Shown: in pieces, positions 59,501 through 64,000 of the stretch
Layout: each line of letters begins with the position of its first letter
Position numbering within the stretch: position 1 is the stretch's first letter
DNA from: Spodoptera frugiperda
Lineage: Eukaryota; Arthropoda; Insecta; Lepidoptera; Noctuidae
Assembly: GCF_023101765.2 (NCBI RefSeq)
Contig: NC_064223.1
Span: 8,458,113-8,522,112 of the forward strand
Reading direction: 5' to 3'
Length of the DNA stretch: 64,000 bases
Notes under the pieces: model-generated
Told to the model about the DNA's origin: nothing
What the model saw: the letters and a program-made list of their open reading frames with translations, nothing else
Databases searched by the model: none
Position numbers and translations under genes: made by a program

Positions 59501-62120
59501 AACTGTCCAGCTGAAATAGAGATTTCTACGTTACCTATATTATATTTGTTAAAATTACAATATGTCTAGCAATGTTTGGTGGATATTTTATTTCTTTGAA
59601 TCATTATTTTTGCTGTTGCGAAGTTTGCCAGCCTGTTACTTTAAAATTGTAAAACATTTAAAACATCGTCAAAATCCCACGATGGAGCAAAAACCCGTTT
59701 GGGGCGCAATACAGCTGACGCGGCTGCAGCGGCAGCGGCGCGTCACTGATTCCACTTTAATGATGATTAAATGTTATATGATTGTTGTGGCGTGTGTAGC
59801 AGCCCCTGTGGCCACCGGCCTGCATCGCAGCCTAAGGGAAGTTTAAAGGAAACTTTTGTTGTAGCTATCGACTTTTAAATGTGAATTTAATTAGCATAAA
59901 TACATTTTAAGTACTACTGAACATCACGTCGTGACATTTAGTACTTCTAAATGTTGCATTAACGCTTTGATATTAATTGTCAAATACTTTCAATTCAATT
60001 TATTTATTTCCGATTACAAATATCCATTTGGTTAGCAATATCAAAAACACTTAACCTATGTTCGTCTCTATTTACAGACAAAAACATTAAATAAATAATC
60101 CCCTTTACGAAACTATGTGGATTTGTCGAATCATTTCCAAGCCCACATCCTCTAATATGTACCATGCTCAGTAATCAACAAGAGGTAGGTACATTCAATC
60201 AACAATTACGTAACGTTAGCGAAAGATCACAATTTGTTCCAATCAGTTACAAGGGCTGCCTTTCCTCCCAGTCACTGTCAGCTACCTCGCTCCATTACAC
60301 ACGGGACAATGATACCCTAATTATGAACCATTTGACACATAGAAAGTGCCTAATAACTATACGTAATCAAGATGTACAATTTCCATTTGGTAAATGTGCG
60401 CATATAAATGAAAATTGCAAAATTTATATTCATATGAAATTCGCGCTCGAGAATAGTAATAGCACATTAATATGAGGGATATCATAAACGGTATCAAATG
60501 GGATATTGTACGCGAATATCAGCCTAATTAAACATAAAGTATTCAGCGAGTTTATACGCCAGGCACGTGTCACAGAAATACATTCGATTTAAATGTAGGT
60601 AAGTGGCCGTTCAAGTGGGAAGTGGGAATAATTGAAACAAATGCAAGGATTACTCAACAAATTGTTCAATACAATAGCTATTTATCTAAGTCACCACGCT
60701 GAAAGGAGCACTTGTTTCGTTTTATTGGTTGGTATAGTGGCAGCGTCCTAAAGTTTAACTTTATAGTCAATACTCATTGATTCCACTTTCAAGTTAGGTA
60801 CTTATACAACGGATGGTTCAGTAGGTACCTATAATAAAGGCTTCGATTATCTCATCAGTACTAAATAATGACAGTACTGTATAACCATCTATAAATCTAT
60901 CTACATAAAATACGTACCTAGTCACAGTATATAATGTATACTGTGCTAAAGTTTAATAAATCATTAATTTGAAATGCAAAAAATATAAAAAAGGAAAGTA
61001 TAATATGATAGGCATTAACACCTCTATTTTCAAACATAGAAGTAAATATGTAGAGAGGTGGGTAGTAGACTAACTTTTTTAATAGATAAAGAGCAAACGA
61101 TATAAATTAAAGGTAGGGCGACAACTGTCGTTTAATAGCCAAACATTGGATATTTCGAGACATGTTTCGACACTCATTCAGATATGCAGCTGCGTTATTT
61201 TAGATGTTAACACGAGGATGTGGTCGTGTGGGAGAAAAAAGGTAAAAAACACAAGTCAGTAAATCTTGTCAACTAATCCTCCCAGAGAAATGAAGGAGAT
61301 TATAAACAAGTATTTTTTGCAAGTTGTGAGAGGGAATAGAGTGCCGAGACGTGCCTTATCTTTATAGAGAAGAGAGCTTGTAGCACGCTGGACAAAATGA
61401 CATATTAAAACTGTGATGGCAACCCCATATTACTGCCGCGACGTGAATTATTTGGGTATTTTTACAGGGGATTGTAATAAGTAATTCTCAGGTTATTTGG
61501 TTATGTAAATGCGCTACGTACCTACCTGCGCATCTATGCATCTGCTTGTTGCTAGCTCATAATTCACGTTATTTGTTCTGTCATGAGTAAATTAGACAAG
61601 TTTAATATAATTATCTCCAAATACAAAGTGTTAATTAATTATTAATGAATATTACAAATTTCCTGAAGGCGAATCATATAGACAATTTCGGGCGGGCGCG
61701 TTGGGCGGGCAGATCGTGTAGCGCGGGAAGTACGCGCGTGAGTCAACGGCGGCCAGACAGCGTGCCGCCCCCCTCACGCCACCGAACTGCACCCCCGCAC
61801 CTCGGCTTCAAGCGCTAATTACTATTAGTATTGCCACTTCTTGCCTTTGAGTTACTTACATTTTCTTTGTCGCTACTTACTTCTTTTGAAGCTGTTAAGT
61901 AATTGACAAGGAGTTCTTCGATTTTAACGTGTTTATTTTGTAAATGGTTCTTTAGTTCCATTTAGTTTATTAATTAAAAGATTTATGAAATACGCTATTT
62001 TCTTTTAACACAGATAAACCTTGAAGTAATCATAATAAATGAACGAATTCTTACACAAGTACATGCTTAAAATATACTTAATACTTTATCGGGTACAATT
62101 GATTAATGAAGCATACTTAC
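56528..62120. other. Mostly non-coding region upstream of the gag ORF; likely Wnt10 intron or regulatory DNA
   Basis: AT-rich DNA with GC-rich islands at 57095-57260 and 58735-58960 (and 61685-61810, listed separately). None of the short open frames here has splice support or a recognisable family. The 94-codon plus-strand frame at 59562-59846 has two hydrophobic stretches but no match. Confidence 0.45.
61685..61810. promoter_or_regulatory. GC/CpG-rich island upstream of Wnt10
   Basis: A sharply GC-rich block (GGGCGGGCGCGTTGGGCGGG ... CGTGCCGCCCCCCTCACGCC) is surrounded by AT-rich DNA. No open reading frame with splice sites crosses it. It lies within 700 bases of the candidate Wnt10 signal-peptide exon, so a promoter or enhancer role is possible; this is inference from composition and position. 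Confidence 0.35.
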
Positions 62121-62209
62121 TTCAAAAAGGTTGCCGTCGATACGGCCGAACAAGAAATGTGTGATAAAAATAAAAGGCGAACAAATACGGCGGTGAGGAT
62201 GTCGGTAAT
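62121..62209 (-). CDS. Candidate first coding exon of Wnt10 (signal peptide), start codon not visible
   Basis: On the minus strand, a frame opening just after a TAA reads ITDILTAVFVRLLFLSHISC SAVSTATFLK and ends at a near-perfect donor (TTTGAA|GTAAGTATG). Its phase 2 end joins exactly to the phase of the exon at 55257 (AA|G, giving ...FLK-ALHESEGNWTEN). Hydrophobic core plus small residues (SCSAVSTA) look like a secretory signal peptide. There is no ATG in this frame after the stop, so either a base is wrong here or the match is chance. Confidence 0.35.
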
Positions 62210-64000
62210 TTATGAATTTGTCAGGACAAACTGAACATCGCCGTCGGTGTAAATAAAGAGCACCGCAGCGTGGATAAATTTGTGTCAGATCAAATGAATC
62301 GTGCACACAGCGATTTGTTGCACTTATTGCCCGCTCCACCCTCAGGCGACTAACAAAAACAATCCTTCGAGATGTTGAAGAATTAAGTCGTTTGTTCTCG
62401 GTTAAGATAAATTGGAGAGCTTCCCATGTACGCAGAAGCTACCTACCTTAAAATGTGTTTTCAAAGTAGGGTTGTATTCTTGTACTTATTATAACACCGC
62501 GACTTTGACAACTTTTAAATGACCTAAGGTGACCTAAGGTGTAATGAAGGCTATTAATTAAAAGAACTTTTTTAAAACTTTCTAAATTTCTAATACGATA
62601 CTTCTCGTACTTTTTTTGTGAACCTACACAAAAAGCTGACAACTTGCACCTACGAGTTGTGAGCTGAGACCTGTGGCAGCAGCACTAAGTGGAACTTGAA
62701 CCCTCGAAGCCTTTCACAGTTTTATTTGGCTCCCGGGTAAAACATGTAACTACGCAGGCGCCGGCAACGCACCTGTGACTCCTCTGGTGTTGCGGGTGTC
62801 CATGGGCGGCGCTGATCGCTTACCATCAGGTGACTCGTTTGCCACCTATTCCATAAACAAACTAAGTCGTTCGTCTAATCAGTACCTACCTATTATTGTA
62901 AGATAAAGATATCGATCTGATTTGGGCAACCAACTCAGTGTAACATGTCACGGGTTCGATTCCCGCACGGGATAATTCTTTAGGTGATCCATTTATTGTT
63001 GTTTTGAGTATCACGTGCGCTACTGTTTTGTTAACCCCTAAAATCAAACTTCAACGTTAAGGCCATAGGACTTGGTGCCATAGTGCAACAATTTAACGTA
63101 AATTAGGCAGTAAAGTAGTAATTATTTAAATTGCTTTAAACAAAAATACTGAAATATTAAAAAAAAAACTGTCCATTTTGTTAATGATAAGTTCCTTTTT
63201 ACATAAGCCATTCAGTTGCAAGATTAGACCTAATAAAATCGAACGTGATAACTATTAACAAAAAATACCCACCTCAAATGTACCGTGGATTTGTAGAATG
63301 AGAACCCACCAATTAGGTCCCAATTAAATGAATTTAATTGCATTCATTGATTTATCACGTTTCAATCACAGCAGTCCTATACCTTATAGATGACATAAAT
63401 CCGTCCTTTCCGAGAAAAATAAAATAGCTAGTTATAGAACGCGTGTCCAGCACAGTGCAATAAAATAAATCTTTTACTAAGTGGCTCATATTTTACCTTC
63501 GTCCGCACTCGGCAGGCGTACCTACGTCGTGGGCTACCTACATACGTTACGCTGAAGGGGGAATTCAATAAAAATCACAATCGTAAAAACTAAGACGGCA
63601 GCCATATAAAAATACCTAAGAAAGCATTAAGAGCCGTCCCCTAATAATAGGTCCCGCCAGATGCACGGGACGGCCGCCTGGAAAAGTCACAGTGGGAACT
63701 CGAGCGAGGGAAATTATTTTTTCGGTCTACCACACACGGCCCTTGCTAACTCAGCGAAAACTGAGACCGCTCCTCTCACTGGAATCACTTAGACGACGAC
63801 ATTTTACTGTAAAACTTTGGATACGAGAGGAAGTAATGTGTAATAATATAAAAATATATTGGGCCAAACATCGGGAATGTTCCGGGAATATTCAATACTT
63901 CCTTGACTTCGATGAATAAAGGAAACGAAAAGAATATTAATTTCATAAAATGTCTAGGTATTCAGTCAGTACTTCAATGGGTATACCATCAAGAACTTTA
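62210..64000. other. Right-hand end of the window, no gene identified
   Basis: AT-rich with a degraded SINE at 62920-63060. The open frame at 63692-63919 and others here are short and unmatched. Confidence 0.45.
62920..63060 (+). mobile_element. Degraded tRNA-derived SINE, plus orientation (family 1)
   Basis: TTGGGCAACCAACTCAGTGT, then CGGGTTCGATTCCCGCACGG (B box), then ATTCTTTAGGTGATCCATTT ATTGTTGTTTTGAG parallels the two reversed copies at 14476-14633 and 31593-31745. The 5' part is shortened. Confidence 0.7.

Noticed and set aside
59562..59846. 94-codon plus-strand frame with hydrophobic segments
   Set aside because: Could be a small membrane protein, but there is no family match and no promoter or splice evidence.
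1..64000. CRISPR arrays, operons, bacterial promoters or riboswitches
   Set aside because: The window is eukaryotic with spliced genes; no regularly spaced repeat array exists.

Overview
This window is animal nuclear DNA, most likely from a moth or butterfly (Lepidoptera). It is AT-rich, its genes are split by GT-AG introns, and it carries tRNA-derived SINEs and short DNA-transposon derivatives of the kind common in lepidopteran genomes. The species call is inference. Exon coordinates come from hand-matching splice sites, reading phase and protein family, and may be off by 1-3 bases.

Layout from left to right. (1) 66-859, plus strand: the last four exons of an SLC6-type transporter. (2) 25465-2042, minus strand: a complete pebble/ECT2 Rho guanine-nucleotide exchange factor (BRCT repeats, NLS, DH, PH), with an unexplained 543-codon open exon in one intron. 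(3) 26675-28542, plus: a stand-alone DUF89 phosphatase related to the C-terminal half of PANK4. (4) 31049-29339, minus: Tango11, the insect mitochondrial fission factor. It ends tail to tail with gene 3 at a 17-bp two-way polyadenylation signal. (5) 32375-45647, plus: UDP-glucose:glycoprotein glucosyltransferase (UGGT) in 28 exons, with a signal peptide, a GT24 domain and a C-terminal HSEL. A possible alternative terminal exon lies in its tenth intron. (6) 55257-48000, minus: Wnt10. Its central exons are tandemly duplicated and the two copies have decayed in complementary ways; one exon is a blend of two others. (7) 56527-55493, minus: an intact 344-aa Gag-like ORF with no polymerase nearby, inside the presumed first intron of Wnt10. 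(8) 57-64 kb: mostly non-coding DNA with three GC-rich islands and a candidate signal-peptide exon for Wnt10.

The genes do not form one pathway. Pebble works in cytokinesis, UGGT in ER glycoprotein quality control, Tango11 in mitochondrial and peroxisomal fission, the DUF89 enzyme in 4'-phosphopantetheine metabolism, and Wnt10 in extracellular signalling. Neighbouring pairs are divergent (pebble/DUF89; Tango11/UGGT) or convergent (SLC6/pebble; DUF89/Tango11; UGGT/Wnt10). The most notable signals are the Wnt10 exon duplication with its chimeric exon, the long open exon inside pebble, the solo gag ORF, and the possible short UGGT isoform.
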